Part shown: positions 1 to 13,492 of the stretch, piece by piece
Layout: each line of letters starts with the position of its first letter
Position numbering within the stretch: the stretch's first letter is position 1
Position numbers and translations under genes: made by a program
Assembly: GCA_023079485.1 (NCBI GenBank)
Contig: CM041115.1
Coordinates: 25,731,505-25,795,504 of the forward strand
Length of the DNA stretch: 64,000 nt
Direction of reading: 5' to 3'
Source of the DNA: Archilochus colubris
Taxonomy: Eukaryota > Chordata > Aves > Apodiformes > Trochilidae
The notes under the pieces: generated by a model
The model's input: the letters and a program-made list of their open reading frames with translations, nothing else
Told to the model about the DNA's origin: nothing
The model's database searches: none

Positions 1-1439
1 AACAAATGTTGCCTTTCTATTTTTGTGCAGTGTGTGTATTTCTTCTGAATGCAGTTCAAAAGCTGAAAAAAAAAGTCTTTACTTTTTTTTTTTTCCTATA
101 ACCGTAACAAAGACAGGAATACATCTAAGGTTTTTTGTTCTGTACTTGGTCATGTTTCTCTGCCTATGGGTAATTATCACACTAAAATACATTTTACAGG
201 TGAGGCTCATTTGATTCTAGTTGTTTAATGATATTTTTAATTTGAGGAACAGACCTTAAGTGATGTTTTTTGTATTTTTTTCCCTCTTCCAATGGAGATA
301 ATTAAACCAGTCTGTATGATTCAGTAGTGCTTTGTGATACATCTACTTTGGAATTATATTGATTGGTTGACAGATTTATTGTTTGCATTGTATGAGGATT
401 GTGAATCTACGTAAAGAAAGTTAAAATTTCAGCACTTTAGACTCTTTTTGCTTTGTGGATAAAATGCTAGAATTCTCTAAAAAAACCTCCATAACCTCCA
501 ACTTAAATTTTTTGATACCTCAGATAATTACATATTCCCTTGATATTAATGATGCTGATGTAAAAATACTCATGTTCATATGCATGTAAAGCCTAAGGTT
601 TTAAAGCTGTGAATATGGCTTTTCTTCTGTTGTACTGAAGAATGAAAGCCAGCCCTGGTTTTCATTACTTGCATTAACTACTACTTACATTAATTATTCA
701 TTTTACTTCTAACTTCTTAAAATACTGACATAAGCTGCATGACAAAAGAAACAAAAAGTAGAGAATAGAAATAGTACATAATAATAACCCAAACAACCCC
801 ATTTTTGAAATTGCATCATAAAGCCAGCACTCAGACCTGAAGTTCATGAGGATGAAAAGAAGTGTAAAAAGTCAGGGACCAAGAATTCCATATAGCTTTG
901 CTTCTTTAATTTAGTGACATAGACTCCCATTCAGAAAAAAAAAAATTATCATTTAGGAAGAAGATACTCTTCCTGAGTCATTTAATATATTTCTGATCTA
1001 GGGAAATACTTTAGCAAACTTTTTGTTGTTATTTAAACCACAGTGACTATGGAGAGATGTGGCAAATACTTAAGATGATCAGCCATTTGGAGATGTTATG
1101 ATAATACATTTTATATAATTAATTTTAACATATATTTTTTATAACTTTCATGTTTCTTAATGTAAGATTATTTATAAATAATAATGGTGGTAGAAGTGGA
1201 AGTCAATTAGGGTGTTACAGGCAGCTTTCATTTCAAGAGCTTCCTGCTGCAACCTATGCAGCACAGTTTGCTCTTGGAGCACCGGACACTTCATAGTGCA
1301 GGGCAAGCTGTGGCCTTGCTATCCTTCTTCCATTTAAATGTAACTTGTTGATGCCTGTTAAACACAGCAATAACTAAAAATTACTTTGCTAGTGCTGACC
1401 CGTAAGAACTCCATTTTCTGTAAAGCTCTTCTGTCACCA
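1..1439. other. AT-rich DNA without a recognised gene
   Basis: No exon-like open frame, RNA gene or known repeat was recognised here. The open frames are short, start at arbitrary ATGs and lack splice or codon-use support. Runs of A and T such as those near 69-95 are ordinary for the window. Confidence 0.6.
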
Positions 1440-1770
1440 GCAAAAAAGGTGTGGCCATCAGGAAAAGGAGTTGATTCTCCCCTTCTACTCCCCTCTCATG
1501 AGACCCCATTTGGATTACTGTGTCCAGTGCAGGTGCCCCCGACACATGAAGCAAGTGGAGCTGTTGGAGCAAGTCCAGAGGAGAGCCACAAAGGAGATCA
1601 GAGTGCTAGACTACCTCTCCTGTGAAGATAGATGGAGAAAACTGGGGTTGTTCAGTCTGGACGACATTCAGTTCTTCCTAATTGAAAAGTGATGAGAAAC
1701 TGGAAAAGGTTGCCCAGAGAAGTTGTGGATGTCTCATCCCTGAAAGTGTTCAACAAAACATTGGATGGGG
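1440..1770 (+). mobile_element. CR1 LINE fragment, 3' end of ORF2
   Basis: The sense strand encodes, in shifting frames, the C-terminal tail of the CR1 reverse-transcriptase ORF. Short recognisable blocks are RPHLDYCVQ (about 1499-1526), [14 protein letters not shown] (about 1558-1600) and LGLFSLD (about 1641-1663). The block VVDVSSLKVFNK-like follows near 1720-1760. CR1 copies are usually 5'-truncated, and this one fits that pattern. The copy is old, with stops and frameshifts, and is a dead fragment rather than a gene. Confidence 0.85.
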
Positions 1771-2018
1771 AACAGGTTGCCCAGGGAGATGGTGGAGTTG
1801 CCATTCCTGGGCCTATGATTGAAACAGGTAGACGTGATGCTTCGGGAGATTAGTGGCTACAGTAGTGTGGGGGTGACTGTTGGACTGGTGATCTTGAAGG
1901 TCATTTCCAACCATGATGATTTTATGACTTTGAGTCATCTGGTCTAGTGTGAAGAGCCCTACCCATGCACAGGGGTTGGAACTAGACGAACTTTAGAACC
2001 ATTCTATGATTCTCTGAA
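1771..2018 (+). mobile_element. CR1 3' tails, two further copies in tandem
   Basis: The phrase GGTTGCCCAG appears near 1707 and again near 1773, so the same part of CR1 is present twice. Two CR1-like tails follow: one ends near 1930 (GGTCATTTCCAACCATGATG) and one near 2018 (AACCATTCTATGATTCTCTG). All three pieces point the same way. This is best read as serial insertion of truncated CR1 copies at one site, or as a local duplication. Confidence 0.7.
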
Positions 2019-5000
2019 TCCTATCTGATGGGTAGGACATGGCACACCAAATGTTTCAAAAATAGCTATGCTACACACACTAAAAAATCCATGTACTTCT
2101 TGGGAATGTCAGGGATTCTTTAGAAGATATGTCAATTACCTGCAATCTTTTTTAAAAAGATAGCATTCTTTATGACTCAAGTGTACCCTTATACTACTTT
2201 TAAGATAACTGTTATAACTACTTTAGAAACTGCCTCAAATTAATGAAGCTAAGTAGATGATTGTCATGATCTTTAAATACTTGGAAAAATTTGGTATTTA
2301 ATAGAAATTTTATAAGGGCCCACAGTCTAAAGTAAACTAGTATAGGCTGTTAATTTTCTTCTCCATGTCATATGTGGCAGTCAAAAATTCACAAGGCTCA
2401 CAGTTTCCTGCCAGCTTCATTTAGACTTGGAAAAAAGCTTCATTTCATGTAGCACTTATGACATCTTAGTTTGTCTGGTGGCTGTGTGAATATGTTCTTT
2501 TCCTTAAGGCATCATCTGCATGAAAAAATAAGAATCATCCAAGATTTGAGAAACTGTGTGGAGTATTGATGAGTTGTGGGTTACAAAACTAAATATATAG
2601 CTATTGGAAATATAGAGGCAGCTATTGTAGTAAAGTGCATTTAGAAGTGCATCAGACTAGGTTTCTGCTTTGCAACTCTATCCAACTATTTTTCTGTTTC
2701 TAGAGGAAACAGTTTTTTCAAATCTTAATGAGCAACCCAGAACTGCACTTGTTTTCTGCTCTCAAGTGAAGGATCTGTTGCTCTTATTGCCATGTATTAC
2801 CCACCAGCTTGTCTGTGTGTGTTCTTCTGTTGCTGGGATATAACAGTCTTGCTTCCTGAAGTGTAGTTACTCAACACTTAAGGTCACATGCAACATTTTC
2901 AAAAAGTAGGAGGATTCAGCTTTGTGAAAATCTTAGTCTTGAAAATTACTTTATAAAGAACTTTAATTTACTGGTCTCTTCCTCATTCAGTGCTTTGGAT
3001 GCATTCCTAATAGACTCCGAGAACCTGATACAACCATTATTTTCATCCCTGGGATGACTGTAAAATACTAACAATTGTAAGTTGAAAATACATATATAAA
3101 GAAGTTAGCTAGCAAGATCCTAAATAAGGATCTTGTTGCAACAAGAGTACATTGACGTGAACTCTTTACAGAACTTTGCTGTTGCTCCTTCTGTGTAACT
3201 TCATGGCAGGAATCAATGCATGTAAAGTTATTTTTACTCCCTTTAGCTACTGTGGTGATTTTCACATTCATATTATTTGACTATAATTAATTAATTAATT
3301 ATCAATTGGCATTCACATAGGAATATTTCTGATCTAACAAAACCTATCTGAGTTTAGTATTTAAAATATTTTAAATTAATTTTTGTTTGTTAGAGAATGC
3401 TTCCTATTGTTCATAGAAACTGAGACCCTGTGTCAAAAAGCCAGTTCTACTAATGTGTATTACTTGCATTTTTTATGTAAGGAGTAGTCAAAAGTGCAAT
3501 TTTCTCTTATATTCACCTTTGTATCCATAACAATTAAAAGCATGGAAAGATGGTGTTATTTTATAACTTTTCTTTGGTTGAAGTGGTTTTACTTAAAGCT
3601 TACTTTTTAAATCCTTTCTTCATACCTTTCTAAACTCATTCATCAAAATGGAATTAATTATTCAAGATATTTTTTGTGTCCTATATGTACAAGATCAAAA
3701 ATATGTTATATTTTGCAAGAAGACATGTTAAAATAAGATAAAGACCTGGGGAAACAGCCTCATGAAAAACGTAATTTAAAGAGAAAACCTATATGGGCTA
3801 ATGATATGCACAGTAAGGTATAGATTTAGTCCTGTGAAACTGGCATGATTATGAGCATGTTCTGAGCTAGAAAAGCTTTTTGATAGAGACATTAGAATAA
3901 CAGCTTCAAAAGTTCCTGTTTGCCTCAGAACATGAGCCTTAGTAATGCTTCAAGAATCCGAAGATCAAAAGAACCAGTGTTGTGTGAATCAGGCCGTCAG
4001 CTGGCATGAATCAGGACTTTTTAGAACAATGAGACCACTGACCTACACCAGATGTGGATTTGGCTTCGTAATTTTAATGTCACAGGAGAAGTTACTCTGT
4101 GCTGCATTCTAAACTGTATTCAGCATATTTATTGTTGGCATGTTTGTCCTCAGGGCCACAGCTTTCCTGCTGGGCAGGATGAGGACTTCAGGATGGGATA
4201 AGATATTCCGTCCCATCATGAGCTGGACTCAACATGCTTTCAGAATGACATAGGGAAGCAGGAGCAGCAGCATGTTGTTATGTTTTTGCCCTCACCCTGA
4301 TCCCCATGTGTGCCTGAGGAGTGCCTGGGAAAAGTGCTATGGGAAAGAGCATTCACAACTTGACAGAACTTCAGGAGGGCCATCATAACTTCCTCAGAGA
4401 AGGAAAAAGCTTGATATATCTATTGATAAGTCACTGTCTTTCCTTAATCATTCCACATTCCTGTGACTGTGCATGCATACATAATAAACAGGAAACTGAG
4501 TTGTGATGTTTTTCTGAAAATAATGCAAATGAGAGAGGACATGCTTCTAAGATGACTCAGAAAAAAATCTCTGGGGAGAAAGCTAATAAACTGCTTTGGA
4601 GCTCTGCCTATAACTCTCTGACCAGCCTGCTGATCACCTTGTTCTAAGCATCAGAAGATAAATAAAACCAGGCTGTTAAAGTTCCCAACAGCTATCTAAT
4701 CTATCCTTTTATTCCTGAAGGAGTAAGTAGTGACAGATACACATATATAAGATGTACTTCCACTAGCATTTTGATAAATAGAACCAAAAGTGAGGACTGC
4801 TATCTTCCAGGTAATATGAGAAAGTACTTTGCAGCTCTTGCTGACAGAAAGTTCTTGATAACAGCTGGTCTGAATTTTCATTGTGAAATTACCACCAGTA
4901 TTTCCATGAAAATGAAGAATAAACTTGCTGCTTCCTTCTTTGTGTCAGTCTGCTCCTCTTCCATTGTCAGTATTTTCTTCTTGAGGGTAAGCAAATCGTA

Positions 5001-6376
5001 ATTCTTAGTTTTTCATCTCAAGACAAGAAACAAAGACCATTCTTTTTGGTGTCCATTAGAATGATTTCTTCCTCTAAATGCTTCCTTTCAGGGCGGGCAC
5101 AGAACTATAAACACAAAATTCCGTAAATTCTGCAAGATTATATATAAACCTTATTATTTGACTTTTGCAAAGAAATTACTTTATTGAGGTATTTAGCTTG
5201 AGAGTCACTGCCTTATTAAATTCCCTTTATTTAAAATATCTACCTACAAGTTTATCATAGTCATTGTAATTATCCCCACTGAATTAAATTGTTTTTTTAT
5301 TTAACCATTCTCCAATTTTATGACAGTTTTGAATTCTGATCAAATCTTAAAATGTATATACACTTCCATCTTCTTGTTAATGTGCATTTAATAAGAGTAG
5401 AAAAGAGGCTTTGGTAGAAGGAAGAAGATGAATTCAGGGATTGGAGCTGAAGGGAAAACTATCCTGGATTTTTTTCTAACCTTCAGAGGAACATTTCTTG
5501 AGATTTAGATAGTGCAAGAGAACTTAAATAGGGATTCACAACATATTGAGAAGAAAGGAGAAGGAACAGGAGAATAAAAAGAGCAGACTTCTTAAAAAAT
5601 GCAAATGTAAGTGAAGGTCTGAAAATCAGTACGTTAGATTTTATATGAAGAAAATTTTCCTTGGGAGAAAGGGAACAAAGGGGAAAAAGTTGTTTCCTTA
5701 TGAAAAAGCACTACTAAGGACAACAATTTAAATTATACCAGAATGTAGTAATGTAGGAAAAGCCTATTTGGATACAGCTTGACTGAATTTAGCTAAATAG
5801 AGAAGAACACTAGAAGTAGAGTTTGGGGCAGATTATGAAGGATAAACACAAAACAAAAATGAGAAAGACCAAAGCACAAAATAAAGATGCTTTCCAAGTC
5901 TTTTTTAGATGGACCGTACAGCAAGTCTCTTTGAAACAGAGTATTTAAGGCCTGTCATTATACTACATGTTTTCAATGTGGTCTTAACTGGATATCTCTC
6001 ATGACGGTGTCTGTACTATTGTATTTCACCAATCCTTTCAACAGGACAGTTTCTTACGGCTAAAACAATCCTGAGAATGCTGTTGTGGTCAGGAGAGTTG
6101 CATGAATGCAAGGGGTTTTGTGTTCAAGATGAATAAAGCTGGCATCAACTAGAAAACTATTCTTAGAGGGCAACATAGGGGCTATTTCAGGCTGAAAAAT
6201 ATTTGTTTTCTAGGATCCTGCACAAACAAGCCTGTGTTCTGATAAACCAATATTTTTTAATGATACATCAAATATTTTTACTCAGTTATTAAGGTTTCAT
6301 ATGTTCATTCTATATGGATTTGCAGAGACAGAACTCTATATTCACAGCCCATTTTAGCAAATGCATTTTAATCCTG
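2019..6376. other. Unique AT-rich DNA
   Basis: No gene or interspersed repeat was recognised. A short AATT tract lies at about 3285-3300. Open frames near 3068-3271, 4321-4506 and 4696-5001 are short and show no domain, splice structure or conservation signal that I can judge. Confidence 0.55.
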
Positions 6377-6512
6377 GTGGGTTTTTTGTGGTTTGTTTTT
6401 TTTTCCTTTTTTCTTTTTTTTTCTTGTTTGTTAGTTTGGGGTTTTTTTTCTGGTTTTGTTTGGTTTGGCTTTGTTTTTGTTTGTTTGTTTGTTTCTTTTT
6501 TGGTTTGTTATT
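6377..6512. repeat. T/G-rich low-complexity tract
   Basis: A long stretch is nearly all T and G, with GTTT and GGTTTT units (for example GTTTGTTTGTTTGTTTC at about 6477-6494). It creates spurious open frames on both strands. It is a low-complexity microsatellite-like tract, not a coding sequence. Confidence 0.9.
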
Positions 6513-9329
6513 CATGTGTAGAATTAGGCCAATGGCATGCATGATTCACGTATACATCTTCGAAAGGTGATGGTCAAGGTACAATTGTTTCAAATGTTTT
6601 TGAAAAAAACTTTTAAAATAAAAATGAGAAGTGAACTTTCTTTCAAGTAAGGTGAAAAAGTGAACAATTCTGTAATAGAAATTTTAGGATTCTGGGAAGG
6701 CTTGGTTTTCTTTCTTCAGCTTTTACTATATTGTTTTTAAATAATTAAAATTTCATCAGTACTGCTAATTTTGTAATCTCATAATTCTGTACTTTCATAA
6801 TTTTGTAATTTTGATTAAGGGGGTTATCCAGGTTTTTCATCTATATGGACCATAAATATCAGGAAAACAGAACCTGGAAAAAAGAAGGAATTTACTGAAT
6901 GAACTGTATATCCTTGGAAAAGCTCTTTAGTTTATGCAATTACAATATAGATGAGAAATTAGCAACTTGGTAGTAAGAGCTTATAGGAAGAAAGAATAAT
7001 ATAAATCTTCTTAAGTAAGTAACTGCATATTTTCCTACTTATTATATTAACCAGAGCTAAAGCCATATTTATTCCTTAAGCTTAAAGCCTTATTTAAAAT
7101 AAGATATGTTTGTTTTACAGTGGTTATATTTTTCTTCATTCTGATGTTTATCAAAACAGGGGAAAAACAAAAAATCAGATGGCACTAGTGCTGTTAAAAT
7201 GTTCTAAAAACTTCCAGGGAAATAGATATCAGTTTACAAATGTGATCTTTTTCATACTGCTGAAAGAGTGGAAAAATAAGTTGTGAATCTTTTACATTAT
7301 GGTGCTGGTGACAGTGTGACAGTCCACAAATAAGCTATTAATTTATTCTCTATTAATCAGACATATAATGTTTCTCACCATGTGTCCTCATCTGCAGCTA
7401 TTGTATCAATAAACACAGTTAATCAATTTAATGTGCTTTAGAGTAACACGATCAGTGAATACTGCTACAGAGATAGCATGGAAGTTATCGTTTTTCTAAT
7501 TTTTTCTGTGGGAGGTAAGTGTGGCCTTTCATCAGTGGAATATTCTCTTAATGAATACTGACTGAAAAAAATTTCTGAAAAGGCATGTTTCTCATGAAGA
7601 AAAATACAGTAATATATTTCCGAGACACGTTTATTTAAAGAAAAAAAAAAGCTCACACTCTTGTTTATGTAATTCTAAGATGTCAATGGCTCTTTCCACA
7701 CAAAATAATTTTTCCTGAAACTTGGCAATGTTTAATAATTTTTTTTTTAAAAACCCCAAACAAAAAAACCCACAAAAACCTCTGACTCTTCAGAGGAAAT
7801 GGACTTATTTGGGCTTTAACACCAAAATGTAGAAAAACTTAGATAAATTTTAGGTAAATTTAGATAAACTTAGAAAATTTTAGATAGTTTTCACTTCATA
7901 GTAAATTATTTTGTGCTCATCCTTCTTTGCACTGTACTCTAGTCTGGGATATTGATATCTGCTTTCTTTTCCAGAACATGCTTAATGCTTACCTTGTCTT
8001 GAGAGCAATTGTATCATTGTAATTTTGAAATGACCTTTGATGGGCTGAAGGAAGACTGAAAAACTGATCCTAGATGAGTAGGGATACTGGTTTTGGAAAA
8101 AGCTGTAATAGTTTTATATTCTTTTAACATTAAATCTCCAATTTGCATTTTGTCTCATTAAACTGACATTAAAATTAGGAGACTAAAAGGGCATAAACAC
8201 CATTAACAGATGATGGAGAACACTGCTGTGATTTCTCTTTTGTAGAGTAAAGTGAGGAGGTCCTGCAACGCATTGAATTTCTAAACTGTTTGAACACACA
8301 GAGGTAGTCTAATTTCTACATCTTGGATAGGAAAAAGCACGTAATAGCAAGTATATCAAAGACAGAAATATTCCTGAATAAACAGATGTAAGGTATTCAA
8401 AGGCTGTAGGACAAAATTTAGACTCTTTATTTCAAATGTCCTTCATTACATTTTGTGAGGTTGTAACCTGCATTAAAACAGAGAAAAGAGAAATGGAGAA
8501 GACAAGCTAGGTCACCTGTCTGCCTGTCAGGAGGTCAGTATATGATTGTTCCCTACAGTACACAACAGTAATTTTAGCTATTTGTGCAGCTCCTAAAAAT
8601 GACCAGTCAATTCAATCTGGAAGCATTCCACGTGTCTTCTTCAGAGGTGCTTGGGTTCCTAAGCAAATAAGCTATTACAGCTTATGGAAAAAAATGAAAC
8701 CTATGTGCATTAAAATAAGGTTTTTAAATGAAACTCTGACAAAAATCAGGGCTTCTTTCCCATTCTTTTTAGATTGCAGAGCAGGATTGCATGAAACACT
8801 GTAATACAAAGTAGCCAACAATAGGGTAAAGCATTGTGAATCAAGTACACAACTGAGAGCTAGCATTTTCTTTTCAACTAGGAAATGGACTTGGTAAATT
8901 ATATCTCTGGCAACAAGAACTCTCAGTTCTGAACAATTTTGTTTTTAGCATTTCCAAGCTGTTGCTTAGCACAACAAGTTTTGTATTTCTCAGTTTGTAC
9001 TTTTAGTAAATATCTCACTACAGATTGAAGGACAATATGTTTTAAGCAAGTACACTTTGCACCAATTATGAATCATTTTTTGCCAGAGGCTTATGAGATG
9101 TTCTGTTGTGTTACTGGTTTCCAATTGAGCTAAACTCTGCCTGCAGGCACCTTTGTTTTCTTCTAGTTTATACTCCATCCTGAATATTTTCTTCCTAGTT
9201 AGATGTGAATAGAAAAGAGTTAACGTAGGAAAACTTTATTGTCTGAAACTGAAATGTATATGACAGCCTGTATGTATATGCATTCCTCCAGCTTACTGAG
9301 ATTCTCATATTCTGATGGTTTGGAGATGT

Positions 9330-9335
<6 letters not shown>
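6513..9335. other. Unique AT-rich DNA
   Basis: No gene was recognised. A degenerate run of TAGATAAATTT-like units spans about 7838-7890. An A-rich patch at 7739-7780 is low complexity. Confidence 0.55.

Positions 9336-9368
<33 letters not shown>
9336..9368. repeat. (TG)n microsatellite
   Basis: An uninterrupted TG dinucleotide run of 33 bases, about 16 units. It would be a usable length-polymorphic marker if unique in the genome. Confidence 0.97.
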
Positions 9369-9369
<1 letters not shown>

Positions 9370-12198
9370 GGATAACACAGTAACCACCTCTTGCCTTACC
9401 AAAAGTGCTACTTTTTGTTGGGACTTGATGAAGTTCTATCTCCTGGTGAGATCTTCTTTACCCTTAGACCTTAAAAAAATCCGTAGGTTCTTGTCTATTA
9501 ATGTAATTGGCAGTTTTGTCTAAGTAAAGATGAAAGTAACTTTCCCTCAATAGTTACATTATTTCCACAATGAATCCTCATTGCTGTGTATATATGTAGA
9601 CTATCAATGTTTCAAATGTAACAGTGCAAACTACCAGAAGTCCAGATACTATATAACATGTAGAATCTCAGGAGATCTTTCTTGGCAACTGATACTCTGC
9701 CTGCTTTTGAGAACTAAGAATCTGAGTCTTTACGCTTTATCTGCTTGCTTGCCTATGAAAATATTAACTCTTATAATAATGTACCTTCTCTACATCTTGT
9801 GTATAGGTGGCTGAAGAATTCATTGCAGTCTGACAAGGACTGGACAAGTCAAATGGTGCTGAATTAAACTTCCTTGTGTTTCATTTAGAAAGTCACCACA
9901 GCATGAGTACTTAATAAATGAGTATTTAGGTGCATTTCCCTCCTGAAATATTCTTAAGATTGTGTAATATTATTTGTTTGGGTTTTTTTGGTTTGGTTTG
10001 GTTTGGTTCTTGTTGTTTTTTCTTGAAGTGTAGTGTTTTTAAAATTTCCTGGTGAATTGTGGCAGCTAGTGGCAAAGCTGCAAACCATTTTGGCAATTAG
10101 CAAGAATACATTGAATGACAGATTCCCAATTAATTATAAATACTGATTTATTTTTTTTTCCTGCTTCTTTCTTCACTGTAGAATAGGGTTGTGATTGATT
10201 AAACAGAAGGAAATTTCAACAAGGTGTGCTCAGATATAAATGAATATTGGAGACACTAATCTGGCTGATTTGATTTTGAATAGCTTTCAGGCTTATTTAT
10301 GTCACATATCTCAAACAGACAGACATTTTGGAACACTGGCAGTGGGTTAGACTTCATTAACACTTGCAGAGTTGCACCACATGGGGACTAGGAGGCTGCA
10401 AACCTCTGCCTTCCAGCCTTCAGGGCATTTTCTGATTCACTTATTCAATAAAGCCAAGACCGTTCCAGAGCACATTTCTTCTAGATGTGTCAATTTAATA
10501 GACTTTTAAAGCTGGCAGTTGTTTTTGACTGTAAGTACTTCAGTCTTGTATTTTATCTTCTATCTTCTGGATGCTTAAATTGAGAGAGAACTATAGTTAT
10601 ATAAATTCATTACTCTTTTGTCTTTGGCAATGCCTGTACTATTGCATTAAACAGTTCCACAGAAAGTTCCTCACTACTGGGACACTATTATCATGGTAAT
10701 TGGTATATTATACAAATAGCTTTTTTTTTTTTTTTTTTTTTTTTTATTGCAGATATGTTTAGGAAGTAGCATCAGGCAAGGATAGACCAATGTGCTAATT
10801 AAATTAGTTCACCCTGTTTCGGAGGCTATCATCATCAGATGTTATGCTATATGTACAGAAGTATAATGAAATTGGTGTGGTCTTTACCTGTCAAAGAAAA
10901 TGTAGTGAAGATGAGAGCATTTATTTTTAACTAGGGCATTTTTTGTCTATACTCATGGTTTCTTCCTTTGATTACCTATTAGTTACAATCCTGACATGTC
11001 AAAAAATCTGATAATATTTTATCTCCTAATTAGGTATGAGTTCCTTTATACTTCTTGGTTATTACAGCTAAAATTCATAATGAAGTTTTTAAAGACTATC
11101 TAAGCTCTCTAAGATTAAGATGTCAAACACATTCACAGATGTCTTTTTTTCCTAGATGATACTTTTTTTGTCAATAAAATTATTGTTTGCCACTAGCTTC
11201 CAGAATGCGTGGCAAGGGTCAGTCTAAGGAGTGGGATTTGGACTGCGTGAGTGATAAAATAATTATAACCTCAAAGACTCATATTTTCATCAAAACATTA
11301 ATTTTTTTAGAAAACATGTAAAGTTTGCATAAGGCATGTAAATTCTACCTGTCAGTTTTCCATGTTTTTAAATAGAAGGACATTCAGTATGATTCAATAT
11401 TAATGTGTTTTATAGATTATATTTCTATTGCAACATCCTTTTACCTATTGAATGTGTGATCTGGACATTCTTGACATTAAGAAACAAATGTAGTAATCAT
11501 ACTTATAAAAACCCTTTCCAAACCAGAAGAATTATCTCCAGCACACAAATAATAAGCCTTGCATTGTATCTCTAGCATACATGTTATAACAAGGGGTCAT
11601 TTCCTGACTTGGAGTGTTTATTACAATGGCTTAACCATTATTATTTGCAAAAATCATTTAGGATCTATGCTGAAATTTAAATTTCTTGCTCCCAGACTAC
11701 ATCCAAATTACTATGGATAGAAAGGTGCAGAAATTAAGAACCTGCACAAAAATCCCATGTGCAAAGAAATTTGGATTCTGTGGTGTCACATGGCTTTAAA
11801 CACCTCAGCTTGATTAGCTGGTAAAATATTAGTTATGCTAACTTATAGGAAGTGAGAACTGTTTTGCTAATTAATAGGTTCAATTAGGAAGATCTGTTCA
11901 GCTGTAACTTGCAGATATGTCTTATTTTCATGGATATCATTGTTTAATGTCAAACAATTTTGCGTCAGCTTTTGTTGTGTATCCACAATGCATATTCCTC
12001 CGTGTCATTGTAAATCTATAGACTTTCGTTTTTGTTTTTGCTGTTTCCGTTTAATTACAGCACAAGAAGAAAGCAGAATATTGTCTTATTGGCTTTAATG
12101 ACAAGGTGGTTCTTTGTAAGCTTTTTTATTATGAAGGGAAAATGTATTATTTATAAAATAAAGACAACTAGCCCATCAAGAATCCATCCCTCCTGCCC
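9369..12198. other. Unique AT-rich DNA with simple repeats
   Basis: No gene was recognised. The stretch holds a GGTTT-unit tract at about 9977-10008 and a run of 25 T at 10721-10745. The T run carries no obvious repeat body on either side. Confidence 0.55.
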
Positions 12199-12585
12199 TT
12201 GGCCTGGAGAGAAAAAGGCTTTGGGGAGCCTACTAACCTAATAGCAGCCTTTCAGTACCTGAAGGGCACTTACAAGAAGGCTGGAGATGGACTGTTTGCA
12301 AGGGCTTGTCATGATAGGACGAAGTGCAGTGGTTTTCAATTAGAGAAGAATAGATTTAGACGGGATGTTAGGAAAACGTTCTTTACTGTGGGGGTAGTAG
12401 AAAGATGAAACAGGTTGCTCAGGGATGTAGTGGAGGCATCATCCCTGGAGATATTCAAAGTGAGGCTTGATGAGGCTCTGAGCAACCTGACCTAATTGAG
12501 ATTGTCCCTTTTTACTGCAGAGGAGTTAGTCTAGATGACCTTTAGAATTCCTTTCAACCCAAGTTATTTTGTTATTCTATGGTAA
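12199..12585 (+). mobile_element. CR1 LINE fragment, ORF2 end plus 3' UTR
   Basis: The sense strand reads through CR1 blocks in the expected order: a LKGTYKKAGDGLFA-like block (about 12259-12300), FRRDVRKTFFTVGVVER (about 12355-12408), then the non-coding tail with GATGACCTTTAGAATTCC and a degenerate ATTCTATGG end at about 12582. The 5' end is truncated, as usual for CR1. The copy is moderately diverged. Confidence 0.88.
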
Positions 12586-13492
12586 ATTTACAAGAGAAAA
12601 ATAGTTTCAAAAACTTTTCAGTTCCTGATTGAATAAGAGCAGGTTGTTATGAAATTAAAAACATTATTTCAATGAAACACAGCAAATCAGGAAAATTTTT
12701 TCAAAATGCAGAATCAGCATAGGTTTTACATCACAAGTAAAAGAGATTATTCGGATGTAGTTCTAGTCTATACATGTGACTTTTTGGATTTTTTTTTTTT
12801 TTTTTAGATATATTAAGCTACTGTTAATTCTTGCTAGGAACCTGCCTTTTGAATCAGCAGGTTTAATGGGTGGGAGAAAAGCTGCTTTTGCCCTACACAA
12901 ACACTGTGTAAATTCAGCTTGACAGTTAATTCCAGTATTTCCACAGTTCAGCTAAATATATTCCCATGATGTACCAAGCTGTGCAGAGATGCAAGAGGTA
13001 CTTCTGAAATAAAATGGACTCAAGATTGTATATAGTACTAATATTGGCATATTATTTTCTGCATATTATTATTCTTTCTGGATGTCATTGAATTAGATGG
13101 CATGATTTATCCTGCCTATGTCCTCCTTTTCCAGTGAAATGATAGTCTTACAATCAGTATCATTTGATGTGATTTAGTCTGTAACCTCCAAATTGCATAA
13201 AAAGAACACCCTCAAGGTAACTGTCAGAGAAACCACAAATATCCCTCAGTGCAGAGATTTCAGTACTAAAAGAACATTTTCTCTACCAAGTGCAAATTGG
13301 ATGGTAGGAAAAGAAGAAAAGAGAAGAAATAAATAAGAGTAGAAAAAAAGTATTGTACTGAAAAAAAAATTATGTGAAAATGTAAGGTAAGGGACACTGG
13401 GAACTAATATTGTAATAGTAGGCCTTCCCCAATGTGATTAAAGTCATGAAGAAGAAGATAAGTAAAGAAAGATTTACTGAGAGGAAATCATC
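12586..13492. other. Unique AT-rich DNA
   Basis: No gene was recognised. A T run lies at about 12788-12805, and a purine-rich patch lies at about 13305-13375. Confidence 0.55.

Noticed and set aside
6314..6570. Overlapping open frames on both strands
   Set aside because: They arise from the T/G-rich low-complexity tract at 6377-6512.
9220..9523. Open frames on both strands
   Set aside because: They run through the (TG)n microsatellite and have no domain.
10721..10745. 25-T run as the tail of a processed pseudogene on the minus strand
   Set aside because: No coding similarity was seen on either side of the run.
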